Source: Halomonas beimenensis
Lineage (GTDB): Bacteria; Pseudomonadota; Gammaproteobacteria; Pseudomonadales; Halomonadaceae
Direction of reading: 5' to 3'
Length of the DNA stretch: 64,000 bases
Assembly (NCBI RefSeq): GCF_002549795.1
Contig: NZ_CP021435.1
Span: 2,356,001-2,420,000 of the forward strand
The notes under the pieces are model-generated. The model was not told the origin of the DNA and ran no database searches. It saw nothing but the letters and a program-made list of their open reading frames with translations. Of this stretch, positions 31,503-40,884 are shown in pieces; position 1 is the stretch's first letter, and each line of letters opens with the position of its first letter. The position numbers were made by a program, and so were the translations under genes.

Positions 31503-32705
31503 TCAGCCCTGTTCCCCCAGGGCCGGATGGCCCGCTCGCCCCACCAGCCCGCGCAGGGCCAGGTTGCCGGCCAGCGACACGCCCAGCATGGTCAGCACCA
31601 TGGGCCAGGCGCTGTCGATCTCGAAGGCGCTGACCACCACCCCGGCCAGCGCCCCGCAGCTGAACTGGATGCTGCCCAGCAGCGCCGTGGCGGTGGCGCT
31701 CATGTGGCTGAAGTGTTCCAGCAGGGACGCGATGGCATTCGGTGTGATCAGGCCGACCATGCCCATGAACAGCATGATCAGCGGCACCACGGTGGCCAGC
31801 GAGTCGAGCCCGGAGGCCACCAGGGCCACCAGGCACAGGGAGACCGTGAACTGGACGCCGAGCCCGAGGCGCATGTTCTGCTGGGGCGTGCGCCGACGCA
31901 GCAGCCGGATGTTGAGCCGGTTGGAGAGCGCCATGACCACCACGTTGGCCCCGAACACCAGCGGATAGATCGCCGGCGTGACGCCGTAATGGGTGATGTA
32001 CAGGAAGGGCGAGGCGGTGATGAAGGCGAACATCCCCGAGAAGGTCGCCGCCACCGAGAAGACGTAGCCCATGCCCTCGCGGTGGCGCAGCACGCTGGCA
32101 TAGTTGCGCAGCACCTGCCGCGGCGAGGCGACGGGGGCGTCCGGGGCCCGGGTCTCCGGGAGCCGGGTGCCCATCAGCCACAACAGGAAGGCCGCGTAGG
32201 CGGCCAGGAAGACGAAGATCAGCCACCAGTCGGCCAGGTACAGCAGGCCGCTGCCCACCGCCGGCGCCGCCAGCGGTGCCAGCATCATGATCATGGCCAT
32301 GGTCGACATCACCTTGGCCGCCTCCCGGCCGCTGAAGCAGTCGCGGACGATGGCCGCCGAGTTGACCACGCAGCCCCCCCCGCCCAGGGCCTGGACGAAG
32401 CGCCAGGCCAGCAGTTCGGGCAACGCATCCACCCTGGTGATCATCAGGCTGGCCAGCAGGAAGACCACCAGGCCGCCGAGCAGTACCGGCCTGCGGCCGA
32501 TCCGGTCGGACAGCGGGCCGCCGGTGAGCTGGCCCAGGGCGAAGCCCAGCAGGAAACCGCTGATGGACAGTTCGGTGTGGTGGACGCTCTGCACCCCGGC
32601 CTCGGCCAGCGCCGGCATGGCCGGCAGGTAGGCGTCGATGGCGAAGGGGGCAAGCGCGGTATTGGCGGCGACCAGGTAGGCCACCCGTCGGGCATTGAGG
32701 GTCAA
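31503..32705 (-). CDS. Bcr/CflA family multidrug efflux MFS transporter
   Basis: 400-residue twelve-helix MFS protein. The N terminus ([21 protein letters not shown]) and loop [17 protein letters not shown] are signatures of the Bcr/CflA subfamily of drug:H+ antiporters (bicyclomycin, sulfonamide and chloramphenicol resistance). Start at 32705 is GTG or ATG-like at the first position giving the family N terminus; upstream is the 135-bp divergent interval to transaldolase, which includes an AT-rich patch around 32720-32750. The specific drug is unknown. Confidence 0.85.
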   Translation of the reverse strand: MTLNARRVAYLVAANTALAPFAIDAYLPAMPALAEAGVQSVHHTELSISGFLLGFALGQLTGGPLSDRIGRRPVLLGGLVVFLLASLMITRVDALPELLAWRFVQALGGGGCVVNSAAIVRDCFSGREAAKVMSTMAMIMMLAPLAAPAVGSGLLYLADWWLIFVFLAAYAAFLLWLMGTRLPETRAPDAPVASPRQVLRNYASVLRHREGMGYVFSVAATFSGMFAFITASPFLYITHYGVTPAIYPLVFGANVVVMALSNRLNIRLLRRRTPQQNMRLGLGVQFTVSLCLVALVASGLDSLATVVPLIMLFMGMVGLITPNAIASLLEHFSHMSATATALLGSIQFSCGALAGVVVSAFEIDSAWPMVLTMLGVSLAGNLALRGLVGRAGHPALGEQG

Positions 32706-32840
32706 GCTGCCTCCGAGGAGATTTTAAATAGGGTGCTAATAATAACCCATCTGCCAGACCAATGCCGGTCCCGACCGTCTATATTCGTCCATCGGCGCTT
32801 GCTAGAGTGGGAGCCAGACCAGACGGAGGACCCCAGACCC

Positions 32841-33779
32841 ATGGCAGACGATCTGCTGACACAACTCAAGCGCATGACCACGGTGGTGGCGGATACCGGC
32901 GACATCGAAGCGATCCGCCGCTTCCAGCCCACCGATGCCACCACCAACCCCTCGCTGATCCTGCAGGCCGCCCAGCAGGAGGCGCGTCGCCGGCGGCTCG
33001 CGGAGATCGCCCGCCACGCCACCGACATCGACGATGCTCTGGATGCCGTCGCGGTGGAGATCGGCAGCGAGATCAGTGCCCTGGTGCCCGGCTTCGTGTC
33101 CACCGAGGTCAGCGCCCGGCTGTCCTTCGACACCGAGGCCTCCCTGGCCCGGGCCCGCTCGTTGATCGCCCGCTACGACCGGCACGGCGTCGGTCCGGAG
33201 CGGATCCTGATCAAGCTCGCGGCCACCTGGGAGGGCATCCAGGCGGCGAAGGTGCTCGAGCGCGAGGGCATCCATACCAACCTCACGCTGATGTTCAACT
33301 TCGACCAGGCACGTGCCTGCGCCGATGCCGGCGTGACCCTGGTATCACCCTTCGTCGGTCGCATCCTCGACTGGCACAAGGCGCAGGATCCCGAGGCCGA
33401 CTTCGGCGGTGACCGGGATCCCGGGGTGCAGTCGGTCAAGCGGATCTATGAGCACTTCAAGGGCCATGGCTACGAGACCATCGTCATGGGGGCGAGCTTC
33501 CGCAACAGCGGCGAGATCAAGGCCCTCGCCGGCTGCGACCGCCTGACCATCTCCCCGGCCCTGCTCGGTGAACTGGCCGAGACCCAGGGAACCCTGGAGC
33601 GCCGACTGTCGCCGCTCGGCGCCGAGACCCGTCCCCCCGAACCCCAGGACGAGCCGGAATTCCGCTGGGCCCTCAACGAGGACGCCATGGCCACCGAGAA
33701 GCTCGCCGAAGGGATTCGCAAGTTCATGGCCGACCAGCGCAAGCTCGAGGGCCTGTTGGCCGAGCTTCGCCAGGGCTGA
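32841..33779 (+). CDS. tal: Transaldolase
   Basis: 312-residue class I transaldolase (TalB type) of the pentose phosphate pathway that moves a dihydroxyacetone unit from sedoheptulose-7-phosphate to glyceraldehyde-3-phosphate. The opening [20 protein letters not shown] and TTNPSLIL are conserved; the Schiff-base lysine lies in [11 protein letters not shown] at about residue 128, and [11 protein letters not shown] follows. A GGAGGA site precedes the ATG at 32841; the longer frame is a shadow of the opposite gene. It ends at a hairpin facing the STAS gene. Predicted cytoplasmic housekeeping enzyme. Confidence 0.95.
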   Translation: MADDLLTQLKRMTTVVADTGDIEAIRRFQPTDATTNPSLILQAAQQEARRRRLAEIARHATDIDDALDAVAVEIGSEISALVPGFVSTEVSARLSFDTEASLARARSLIARYDRHGVGPERILIKLAATWEGIQAAKVLEREGIHTNLTLMFNFDQARACADAGVTLVSPFVGRILDWHKAQDPEADFGGDRDPGVQSVKRIYEHFKGHGYETIVMGASFRNSGEIKALAGCDRLTISPALLGELAETQGTLERRLSPLGAETRPPEPQDEPEFRWALNEDAMATEKLAEGIRKFMADQRKLEGLLAELRQG

Positions 33780-33790
33780 CCCGATCCGCC

Positions 33791-33813
33791 AGCCGCCCGT
33801 CCGACGGGCGGCT
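33791..33813. terminator. Bidirectional hairpin between tal and STAS gene
   Basis: AGCCGCCCGTC and GACGGGCGGCT form an 11-bp stem with a one-base centre (in practice a small loop). It lies 11 bp after the transaldolase stop and ends on the first base of the convergent STAS stop codon. Confidence 0.65.
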
Positions 33814-34322
33814 CAGTGCCGGTGGGTCTCGGCCTCCTGGGCCTCGAGCATCTCGACGAGCGGCTGAAACTGCTCGCGATTGTGCTCGTTCATGTGCATC
33901 AGGATGCGATGCGCCTCGAGGATGCGATGGCGCAGGCCTTCCTCGTCGGCGGGGACCTCGGGCAGGTCCCGGAGCTCATGGGGCTCGGTGATGGGGGAAT
34001 CCACCAGGGTGAAGTAATGGGCGAAGCCCATGACGTCGAGCATGCGCCTGACATCGGGATTGTCGACGACGATGGTGGGCGGCTGCTTGAGTCGCCCCTG
34101 GAGGGCCATGGCCACCTTGGCCAGGAAACCCAGCGCGGTGGAGTCGACGTTGGTGGCCTCCCGGAGGTCCACCATCACCGCTTCAAGTCCTGGGGTCTCG
34201 GCCAGCCGCTGAGCCTGGGTGTCGAGGGTGGCGCAGAGCGTCAGCCTGACATCACCGCACAGCTTCAGCACGAACACCCCGGAGTCGAACGCCGCCTTGA
34301 GGCGGCCCTCATGCATCATCAT
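33813..34322 (-). CDS. STAS-domain anti-sigma factor antagonist (HsbA-like)
   Basis: 169-residue protein with an N-terminal STAS domain: LEAVMVDLREATNVDSTALGFLAKVA has the conserved Asp-Ser phosphorylation site (Ser in DST). A C-terminal helical stretch of about 50 residues (ADEEGLRHRILEAHRILMHM) extends it beyond the minimal STAS fold, as in Pseudomonas HsbA. It overlaps the end of the PP2C regulator gene by 14 bases, so the phosphatase and its likely substrate are made together. The start is taken at the first of three ATGs (34322); a TTG two codons earlier is open. Function in sigma-factor or motility/biofilm switching is inferred from HsbA. Confidence 0.82.
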   Translation of the reverse strand: MMMHEGRLKAAFDSGVFVLKLCGDVRLTLCATLDTQAQRLAETPGLEAVMVDLREATNVDSTALGFLAKVAMALQGRLKQPPTIVVDNPDVRRMLDVMGFAHYFTLVDSPITEPHELRDLPEVPADEEGLRHRILEAHRILMHMNEHNREQFQPLVEMLEAQEAETHRH

Positions 34323-35511
34323 TGCCAAATCCGCTCAACATCATGATCGTCAAGTCGTCGGGCAGCTCGTCGTGGCCAGGGGCGTGTTCGGCGATCTCGC
34401 TATCATCGTCGGCGATGTCGTCACCGAGGGCAAGGCTGTTCCTCAACGCTTCCAGGGTGGAGCTGGCCAGGGCGCGCCGCTCGAGTTCCTTGAGTCGCGC
34501 ATCGAGGGTCTCCCCCGGCAGGCACTCGAGGATGCCGTCGGAACACAGCCAGAGACGAAAGTCCGCCGGCAGCGTACAGCCCAGTTGGGGATACTCGACG
34601 TTCGGGAAGAGCCCCACCGGCATCCCCTCCCCTTCCAGGTAACGTGCCTCGCCCTCGGCGACCAGCAACGGCATGGGCAGTTGCGCGCCGAGGGAATAGT
34701 GCAGATAGCGGCGCTCCCGGTCAATGACCCCGACGAACAGGGTGGCATGCTTGCCGATGCCGGTATCCAGCAGTTCGCGGTTGAGGCCGGCCAGCCAGCG
34801 CGGCGCGAGGCACTCGGGGTGCTGGCCGTCCCACTCGTGCTGCCAGCGGTTGGACAGGTACTTGAGCAGCACCGTGACGAAGGCCGAGGAGGCCCCATGG
34901 CCGGAGACATCGGCGAAATAGAAGAGCGTGAAGCGGTCGTCGAAGCGCTGGAAGTCCAGGAAGTCCCCCGACAGGTAGAGCGACGGTGCCAGCCAGTAGT
35001 CGCAGCTCACCCCCCCCACGCTCTGGGGACGGGGCGGCAGCAGCTTGCGCTGGATCTGTCCGCCGGCCTGCTGGTCGAGGCGCAGCATGGCCAGGTGGGT
35101 CTCGAGTCGCTCGTTGAGCTCGGCCAGGCGGGCACGATCATGCTCGCGTTCCCGCGCCAGACGGTCGAGGTCGATGACGCGCCGGATCATGCGCCGCAGC
35201 AGATGGCCGTGCCGCTCGGGGGCGACCACGTAATCGACCAGCCCGGCGTCCACCGCCCGCAGCAGGTCCGCGTCCTGGCGGTCGTCGCTGACCACCAGGG
35301 TCGGCAGGCGTCGACCCAGGGCGACCCACTCGTCGCTGGGTACCGCCCGGGCATGGGCCACCGCCATGGCGACGTGCGGCGGGAGCTCCTCGACCCGTTT
35401 CACGGCGAGTACCGCCAGGCCGTCCTTGGCGATGATCTGGGCCAGGGCATCGCGCTCGGGCCCCGGATAATCGATCAGTCCAACCAGCTCATTGGCACCA
35501 GGCATCCTCAC
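34309..35511 (-). CDS. PP2C (SpoIIE/RsbU-type) phosphatase with degenerate receiver domain
   Basis: 400 residues: receiver-like domain (about 1-125), a coiled-coil linker (RLAREREHDRARLAELNERLE, about 132-160) and a C-terminal PP2C phosphatase. Metal ligands are present in SLYLSGDFLDF, FADVSGHGASSAF, LWLCSDGILE and LPDDLTIMML. The receiver lacks the normal signatures: the acidic pair is replaced by IDYP, the phospho-acceptor Asp region reads HVAMAVAHARAV, and the KP motif is APERH. It is therefore a pseudo-receiver. It overlaps the STAS gene, its probable substrate, as in the HsbR-HsbA pair of Pseudomonas. The start at 35511 lies 6 bp after mlaA. Confidence 0.85.
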   Translation of the reverse strand: MRMPGANELVGLIDYPGPERDALAQIIAKDGLAVLAVKRVEELPPHVAMAVAHARAVPSDEWVALGRRLPTLVVSDDRQDADLLRAVDAGLVDYVVAPERHGHLLRRMIRRVIDLDRLAREREHDRARLAELNERLETHLAMLRLDQQAGGQIQRKLLPPRPQSVGGVSCDYWLAPSLYLSGDFLDFQRFDDRFTLFYFADVSGHGASSAFVTVLLKYLSNRWQHEWDGQHPECLAPRWLAGLNRELLDTGIGKHATLFVGVIDRERRYLHYSLGAQLPMPLLVAEGEARYLEGEGMPVGLFPNVEYPQLGCTLPADFRLWLCSDGILECLPGETLDARLKELERRALASSTLEALRNSLALGDDIADDDSEIAEHAPGHDELPDDLTIMMLSGFGNDDA

Positions 35512-35517
35512 AGGGCC

Positions 35518-36291
35518 TCATTCGGCGAAGGCATCATCGAAATCCTCACCGTCGAACCCGAAATCATCCTCGGCGAAGGGGTCCTCCCCCATCTCGCCGT
35601 CATTGACCTCGAACCGCCGGCGCTGCAACCAGCTGTCGCGGATGAAGCTGTAGCGGTCGCCACGGATCAGCCGCTCCTGGTCCAGCAGGCCCGCCCGGGT
35701 ATCGATGATGTCCAGGGCGCGCAGGGAATAGCGTACCTTATCCTCCTCCACATGGGTGAGCGGATCGGTGTAGGAGTCCACCGGCAGCCCGGCGGTATCG
35801 CGTACCGTGCTCGGCCCCAGCAACGGCAGGACCACGTAGGGCCCCTCGCCCACGCCCCAGACGGCGAGGGTCTGGCCGAAGTCCTCCTCGCGGCCCGTCA
35901 CCTCCAGTCGGGTGGCCACGTCGAAGAACCCGGCCACTCCCAGGGTGGAATTGATCAGGAAACGACCGGTGGCGACGCTGGCGTTGGTCCCCTTGCCCTG
36001 CAGCAGGCTGTTGAGGGTGGTGCGGATCTCGCCGAGGTTCGAGAAGAAATTGCCGATGCCCGTCTCCACCGGATCCGGCGTCACGAACCGATACCCCTGG
36101 GCGACGGGCTTGAGGGCATACCGATCCAGCGTCTCGTTGAAGGCGAAGACCTTGCGGTTGAACCCCTCCCAGGGATCGTCCGGATGGGCGCGCTCGACGG
36201 TGGCCTGAGAGGCACAGCCGGAGAGCAGCGCCAGGGCACACAGCGCCGCCAGGCCACGACCGGCCCGCCGGATCGGGGTATTCGGAGTCAT
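35518..36291 (-). CDS. mlaA: MlaA (VacJ) outer-membrane lipid asymmetry lipoprotein
   Basis: 257-residue lipoprotein that removes misplaced phospholipids from the outer leaflet. The lipobox is LLSGCAS near residue 23-26, with no Asp at +2, consistent with outer-membrane sorting. Conserved MlaA blocks are PWEGFNRKVFAFNETLD, FFSNLGEIRTTLNSLLQGK and GGPYVVLPLLGPST-like GEGPYVVLPLLGPSTVRD. The tail is highly acidic (EDDFGFDGEDFDDAFAE), suiting a high-salt cell. Start taken at ATG 36291, which gives a normal signal peptide; an ATG nine codons earlier is also open. Followed directly by the PP2C gene, so the three genes may share a transcript. Confidence 0.92.
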   Translation of the reverse strand: MTPNTPIRRAGRGLAALCALALLSGCASQATVERAHPDDPWEGFNRKVFAFNETLDRYALKPVAQGYRFVTPDPVETGIGNFFSNLGEIRTTLNSLLQGKGTNASVATGRFLINSTLGVAGFFDVATRLEVTGREEDFGQTLAVWGVGEGPYVVLPLLGPSTVRDTAGLPVDSYTDPLTHVEEDKVRYSLRALDIIDTRAGLLDQERLIRGDRYSFIRDSWLQRRRFEVNDGEMGEDPFAEDDFGFDGEDFDDAFAE

Positions 36292-36413
36292 TGCTTGGGT
36301 GGTCTCCCTACGCATCATTCGGTGTTGTCCATGTCTGTCGGCGACGCCTCACCAGGTGGCTGCCGGCACTGTAGCCCGCCACGCGCCCGGACACCAGCCC
36401 ACCGCGGCGCGGG

Positions 36414-39400
36414 TCAGCGGGCGGCAACGAGCTCCTTCCAGCGCTTCTCCAGGCGCTTCTCGGAGACCGGCATCCGGGTGCCCAGCTGCTGGGCGAACAG
36501 CGAGACACGCAGCTCCTCGATCCACCAGCCGAACTCGATCAGGGCCGGATCCTCCACGCCGCCGCGACGCTCGCTCTCGCGCCGGGCGGCCAGCCGCGCC
36601 TCGAAGTCCTGGATCGCCTGCATGTGCATCTGGTCGCGCATGCGCTCTCGCGGGGCCTTCTCCAGCCGGATCCGCGCGGCCTCCATGTAGCGGGGATACT
36701 CGGCCAGCCACTCGCCGGCCTCGGTGACGAACCCCGGGTGGACCAGGCGCTGCATCTGGGCCTTGAGGTCACTGTATACCAGGGCCAAGGAGAGGTTCAG
36801 GTTGCCCTTCAACGCCTTGGTCACCGCCAGATGCCCCTCCAGCGCCTGCTTGAGGGTGGCGAGCAGCTGCTCGGCTCGCGGCACCAGTTCGCCGCGGGTC
36901 TCCTCGAGGCGCGCCTCGAGGTCGTCGCGGCTGCGCGGCAGCGGATCCACCGCCACCACCTGCCGGAAGACCGCGGTCACCAGGTCCTCGGCGAGCTGCC
37001 GCTTGCTGCCCACCTTGGCGAACAGCAGGGCACAGGGCTGAAGGCCGGGCAGTCGCTCGATGGCACGCACCTGGTCCGGCAGGCGAGCCATGGCGGCCCG
37101 GACCACGCCGCGGCGATGGGCCTCCCGGGCCTTGTCGGGGTGGTCGAAGAGCTCGACCCTGAGCGTCTCGCCTTCCGGCACCACGGCGGGAAAGGCCTCC
37201 ACCCGGATGCCGGCCTGGGTGGTGACCCGGGATTCGGGCAGTGGCGTCTCGGGCAGGGACTCGAGTGCGTCCCCCTGGCTGGCCTCGGCGGCGAGCGCCC
37301 GGGCCCCCTCCCCGGCGGCGGCCTCGAAGCGACGCTCGAGCTCCCGGGGATCGCGGCCCTGGCCCAGCTCCCGGCCCTCGTGATCCACCACCCGCAGGTT
37401 CATCACCAGGTGCGGCTCGAGCTGGTCCTGGCGCCAGTCGTCGGGATGGAGCCTGACGCCGGTCTTGACCCGCAGGAACTCCCCCAGGGCCTCGGTGAGG
37501 GGCACGTCGTCCGGACTCATGGCCTGCAGGGCGGCGTCCACCCAGTCGGGGATGGGGACCACCTGGCGGCGGATCGACTTGGGCAGGGACTTGAGCAGGC
37601 TGATGCACTTCTCGCGCAGCAACCCGGGCACCAGCCACTCCAGCCGCCCCGCGGGGAGCTGCGGCAGCATGGCCGCCGGCACCGTCAGGGTCACGCCGTC
37701 GTCGGCGGCGCCGGGAGCGAAGTGGTAGCTCAGCGGATAGCGCACCCCGTTCAGCACCAGTTCGTCCGGGTAGTCGGACTCGGTGACCTCCTCGGCCTCC
37801 CGGGCCAGCAGCGCCTGGCGATCGAACTTGAGGATGGCGGGATCGTCGCGCTCGGCCTTCCGGCGCCAGGCCTCGAAGCCCTTGCCGTTCACCACGTCCT
37901 CGGGGATCCGGGCGTCGTAGAAGTCGAACAGGGCCTCCTCGTCGACCAGGATGTCGCGCTTGCGCGCCCGATCCTCGAGATCTTCGACCTCCTCCACCAG
38001 GGCCCGGTTATGGGCGAAGAACTCGCCGCGGGTCCGGAACTCCCCTTCCACCAGGGCCCGGCGGATGAACAGTTCCCGGGCCTCCCGGGGCGCGATCGGG
38101 CCATAGTGCACCTTGCGCCGATTGACGATCGGCAGGCCGAACAGGGTCACCTGCTCGAAGGCCACCACCTGGGCGCGCTTCATCTCCCAGTGGGGCTCGC
38201 TGTAGCTGCGCTTGACCAGATGCCCCGCCAGCGGCTCGATCCACTGGGGGTCGACCTTGGCCACGGTACGGGCGAACAGTCGCGAGGTCTCCACCAGCTC
38301 GAAGGCCATCACCCACTTGGGGGTCTTCCTGGCCAGCCCCGACCCCGGGTGGATCATGAACTTGCGGTTGCGCGCCCCCTGGTACTCGCGGTTCTCGAGG
38401 AAGTGGCCCAGGTGGGAGAGCAGCCCCGGCAGCAAGGCCTGGTGGAGCCGGGCGGCACTCTCGCGGCGGGCCTGCCTGGCTTTTTGCTCGTCCTCGTCGA
38501 CGGCGGGGCGCGGGGCCGGGGGGGGCACCTCGATGTCCATGTCGCGCAGCAGCTGGCGCAGCTGGCGGAAGGTATCGTGCCATTCCCGCAGCCGCAGGTA
38601 GTTGAGATAGCGCTCCTTGCACCAGCGACGCAGGCGGTTGCCGGAGAGCTCCTCCCGGGCGGCCTCGAAGCCGTGCCAGAGGTTGAGCAGGGCGACGAAG
38701 TCGGAGTCGGGGTCCTGCCAGCGGCGATGGGCCTGGTCGGCGGCCTCGCGCTTCTCTGCGGGGCGATCGCGCGGGTCCTGGATGGCGAGCGCCGAGACCA
38801 CGACCAGCACCTCGCGCAGGCCGCCCTGCTCGGCCCCGGCCAGCACCATGCGGGCCAGTCGGGGGTCGATGGGCAGCCGCGCGAGCTTGCGGCCGATGGG
38901 CGTGAGCCGCTGGCGCTCGTCCACCGCGCCGAGCTCGAAGAGCAGCCGGAAGCCATCGGTGACGAAACGCGAGTCCGGCGGGTCGACGAAGGGGAAGGCC
39001 TCGATGTCGCCGAGCTTCAGCGACAGCATCGACAGGATCACCGAGGCCAGGTTGGTGCGGCGGATCTCGGGGTCGGTGAATTCGGGGCGGCCAAGGTAGT
39101 CCTCCTCGTCGTAGAGGCGGATGCACACCCCCTCGGCGACTCGCCCGCAACGCCCCTTGCGCTGGTCGGCGCTGGCCTGGCTGACCGGCTCCACCGGCAG
39201 GCGCTGGATCTTGGCCCGGTAGCTGTAGCGGCTGATGCGCACCAGTCCCGGGTCGATCACGTAGCGGATCCCCGGCACGGTCAGCGAGGTCTCGGCGACG
39301 TTGGTGGCCAGCACGATGCGCCGTCCGGCATGGGGCGCGAAGACCCGGTTCTGCTCGGCATTGGACAGCCGGGCATAGAGCGGCAGGATCTCGGTGCCAC

Positions 39401-40430
39401 GCAGGTCGGCGCGGCGCAGGGTGTCGGCGGCCTCGCGGATCTCCCGCTCGCCGGGCAGGAAGACCAGGATGTCTCGCGGACCGTGGAACCAGCGCTTCTC
39501 GCGCTCGACGGCCTCGATCTCCTCCACCGCATGCAGGATGCCCTCCTGGAGGGTACGATCGGCCTCGTCCTCGGCCTCGCGGATCAGGGGCCGGTAGCGT
39601 ACCTCCACCGGGTAGGTGCGCCCCGAGACCTCGACCACCGGGGCCGGCCTCGGCGTGCCGTCCTCCCCCGGCAGGGCGAAGTGCTCGGCGAAGCGCTCCA
39701 CGTCGATGGTCGCCGAGGTGATGATCACCTTGAGGTCGGGACGACGCGCCAGCAACCGCTTGAGGTAGCCGAGCAGGAAGTCGATGTTGAGGCTGCGCTC
39801 GTGAGCCTCGTCGATGATGATCGCCTCGTAGCGGCGCAGGTCGGGATCGTGGCGGGTCTCGGCCAGCAGGATGCCATCGGTCATCAGCTTGACCAGGGTG
39901 CCCTCGTCGGTGTGGTCGGTGAAGCGCACCTGGTAACCCACCTGCTCGCCCAGGGGCACGTCCATCTCCTCGGCGAGGCGCGTGGCCACCGAGCGAGCCG
40001 CCAGGCGCCGCGGCTGGGTGTGACCGATCAGGCCACGCCGGCCCAGGCCCAGCTCCAGGCACAGCTTGGGCAGCTGGGTGGTCTTGCCCGAGCCGGTCTC
40101 GCCGGCCACCACCACCACCTGGTGGTCACGCAGCGCGTCGAGGATGTCGGCGCGACGCTCGGCGACCGGCAGCTCCTCCGGATAGGCCAGGCGCACCGGA
40201 CGCGCCGCCCGGGCCTCCACGCGCTCCCGGGAGCGCGCGATCTCGCGATGTACCTCGGCGAGCCCCCGATCCACCGGCTTGCCCTGGCGGCAGCGCCGCG
40301 CCAGGCCGTCGAGGCGCTTGCGCAGGCGCGGGACATCGCGCAGCAGCACGCCCTCCAGCTCGCCGCTCAGGGCATCCAGGGCGGCGGCGTCCGTGGAGGG
40401 CGCGTCGGGGGTCGGGGTCTGGGTACTCAC
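36414..40430 (-). CDS. hrpA: ATP-dependent RNA helicase HrpA
   Basis: 1338-residue DEAH-box helicase, equal in size to E. coli HrpA (about 1300). Motif I GETGSGKTTQLPKLCLE (about residue 105), motif II DEAHER, motif III TSATID, then the winged-helix and OB-fold region and the long C-terminal DUF3418 part specific to HrpA. In E. coli HrpA takes part in resolving stalled ribosomes and in mRNA processing. The start at 40430 gives the usual N terminus (LSGELEGVLLRDVPRLRKRL). The antisense strand is open for 1295 codons, which is a composition artefact. Single-gene unit. Confidence 0.96.
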   Translation of the reverse strand: MSTQTPTPDAPSTDAAALDALSGELEGVLLRDVPRLRKRLDGLARRCRQGKPVDRGLAEVHREIARSRERVEARAARPVRLAYPEELPVAERRADILDALRDHQVVVVAGETGSGKTTQLPKLCLELGLGRRGLIGHTQPRRLAARSVATRLAEEMDVPLGEQVGYQVRFTDHTDEGTLVKLMTDGILLAETRHDPDLRRYEAIIIDEAHERSLNIDFLLGYLKRLLARRPDLKVIITSATIDVERFAEHFALPGEDGTPRPAPVVEVSGRTYPVEVRYRPLIREAEDEADRTLQEGILHAVEEIEAVEREKRWFHGPRDILVFLPGEREIREAADTLRRADLRGTEILPLYARLSNAEQNRVFAPHAGRRIVLATNVAETSLTVPGIRYVIDPGLVRISRYSYRAKIQRLPVEPVSQASADQRKGRCGRVAEGVCIRLYDEEDYLGRPEFTDPEIRRTNLASVILSMLSLKLGDIEAFPFVDPPDSRFVTDGFRLLFELGAVDERQRLTPIGRKLARLPIDPRLARMVLAGAEQGGLREVLVVVSALAIQDPRDRPAEKREAADQAHRRWQDPDSDFVALLNLWHGFEAAREELSGNRLRRWCKERYLNYLRLREWHDTFRQLRQLLRDMDIEVPPPAPRPAVDEDEQKARQARRESAARLHQALLPGLLSHLGHFLENREYQGARNRKFMIHPGSGLARKTPKWVMAFELVETSRLFARTVAKVDPQWIEPLAGHLVKRSYSEPHWEMKRAQVVAFEQVTLFGLPIVNRRKVHYGPIAPREARELFIRRALVEGEFRTRGEFFAHNRALVEEVEDLEDRARKRDILVDEEALFDFYDARIPEDVVNGKGFEAWRRKAERDDPAILKFDRQALLAREAEEVTESDYPDELVLNGVRYPLSYHFAPGAADDGVTLTVPAAMLPQLPAGRLEWLVPGLLREKCISLLKSLPKSIRRQVVPIPDWVDAALQAMSPDDVPLTEALGEFLRVKTGVRLHPDDWRQDQLEPHLVMNLRVVDHEGRELGQGRDPRELERRFEAAAGEGARALAAEASQGDALESLPETPLPESRVTTQAGIRVEAFPAVVPEGETLRVELFDHPDKAREAHRRGVVRAAMARLPDQVRAIERLPGLQPCALLFAKVGSKRQLAEDLVTAVFRQVVAVDPLPRSRDDLEARLEETRGELVPRAEQLLATLKQALEGHLAVTKALKGNLNLSLALVYSDLKAQMQRLVHPGFVTEAGEWLAEYPRYMEAARIRLEKAPRERMRDQMHMQAIQDFEARLAARRESERRGGVEDPALIEFGWWIEELRVSLFAQQLGTRMPVSEKRLEKRWKELVAAR

Positions 40431-40477
40431 GGCGGACTCGAAGGCTCCGATGGTCGATCAGGCAAGGCAACGAAAGA

Positions 40478-40499
40478 ACCCGCGCCGTCGGGCGCGGGT
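40478..40499 (-). terminator. Terminator of the fadD transcript
   Basis: ACCCGCGCC (40478-40486) and GGCGCGGGT (40491-40499) form a 9-bp stem with a 4-nt loop. Read leftward it is followed by TCTTTCGTTG. It closes the long fadD 3' region that includes the repeats, and lies 48 bp before the hrpA start. Confidence 0.7.
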
Positions 40500-40550
40500 C
40501 GTCCATTGTAACGCCGGGAGCCAGGCGGCGGCTAATCGCCTAGGGGCTGC

Positions 40551-40602
40551 GGGCTTCGGGCTTCGGGCTTCGGGCTTCGGGCTTCAACTCGTAGTTCGTA
40601 GG
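40551..40602. repeat. Heptamer array (GGGCTTC)5 with CTCGTAG-TTCGTAG
   Basis: Five perfect copies of GGGCTTC (40551-40585; GAAGCCC on the other strand) are followed by AA and one CTCGTAG plus one TTCGTAG. The second motif is the unit of the array at 53003-53040. It lies in the 268-bp interval between hrpA and the fadD repeat copies. Confidence 0.93.
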
Positions 40603-40648
40603 GGAGATAAGCGCCAGCGCATCTACCGGGAGCGGCACCGCGCCACCG

Positions 40649-40683
40649 CGGGTGCGCTCGCAGGCTCGCTTACCCGCCCTACG
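40649..40683. repeat. 35-bp dispersed element, copy 1
   Basis: The element starts CGGGTGCGCTCGCAGGCTCG and ends CTTACCCGCCCTACG. It is identical at 34 of 35 positions to 52965-52999. CGGGT and ACCCG can pair to form the base of a hairpin. In both places it lies next to a heptamer array. Confidence 0.92.
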
Positions 40684-40698
40684 CGCCCGAGCTGCCCC

Positions 40699-40884
40699 TC
40701 AGGCCTGGGCCTTCTGGGGTTCCTCGTCGCGGAGCTGGCGGCGCAGCACCTTGCTGAACACGATGGCGTCTTGGGCAACCGATCTGCCCGGTCATGCCTG
40801 GGCCTTCTCCTCGCCCTCGTCGCGGAGCTGGCGGCGCAGCACCTTGCTGAACACGATGGCGTCTTGGGCAACCGATCTGCCCGG
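40699..40884 (-). repeat. Two tandem 93-bp copies of the fadD 3' end
   Basis: Units 40699-40791 and 40792-40884 follow the fadD stop. Each carries the last 16 fadD codons (VLRRQLRDE...KAQA-stop) plus an upstream part related to the fadD ...LPKT...KVLRR region but altered (SVAQDAIVFSKVLRR). The two units differ only near the 3' end of the coding part (PQ versus GE codons) and one base next to the stop. Period is 31 codons, so all copies stay in frame with fadD, each ending in its own TGA. Confidence 0.93.

Noticed and set aside
31527..32840. N-terminal extension of transaldolase by over 400 codons
   Set aside because: The extension is antisense to the Bcr-type gene. Transaldolase starts at 32841 with a GGAGGA site and the normal family N terminus.
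36624..40511. Open frame of 1295 codons opposite hrpA
   Set aside because: GC-rich codon structure leaves the antisense frame open. The sequence is low in complexity (G, H, L, Q rich) and matches no family, while hrpA on the minus strand is intact.
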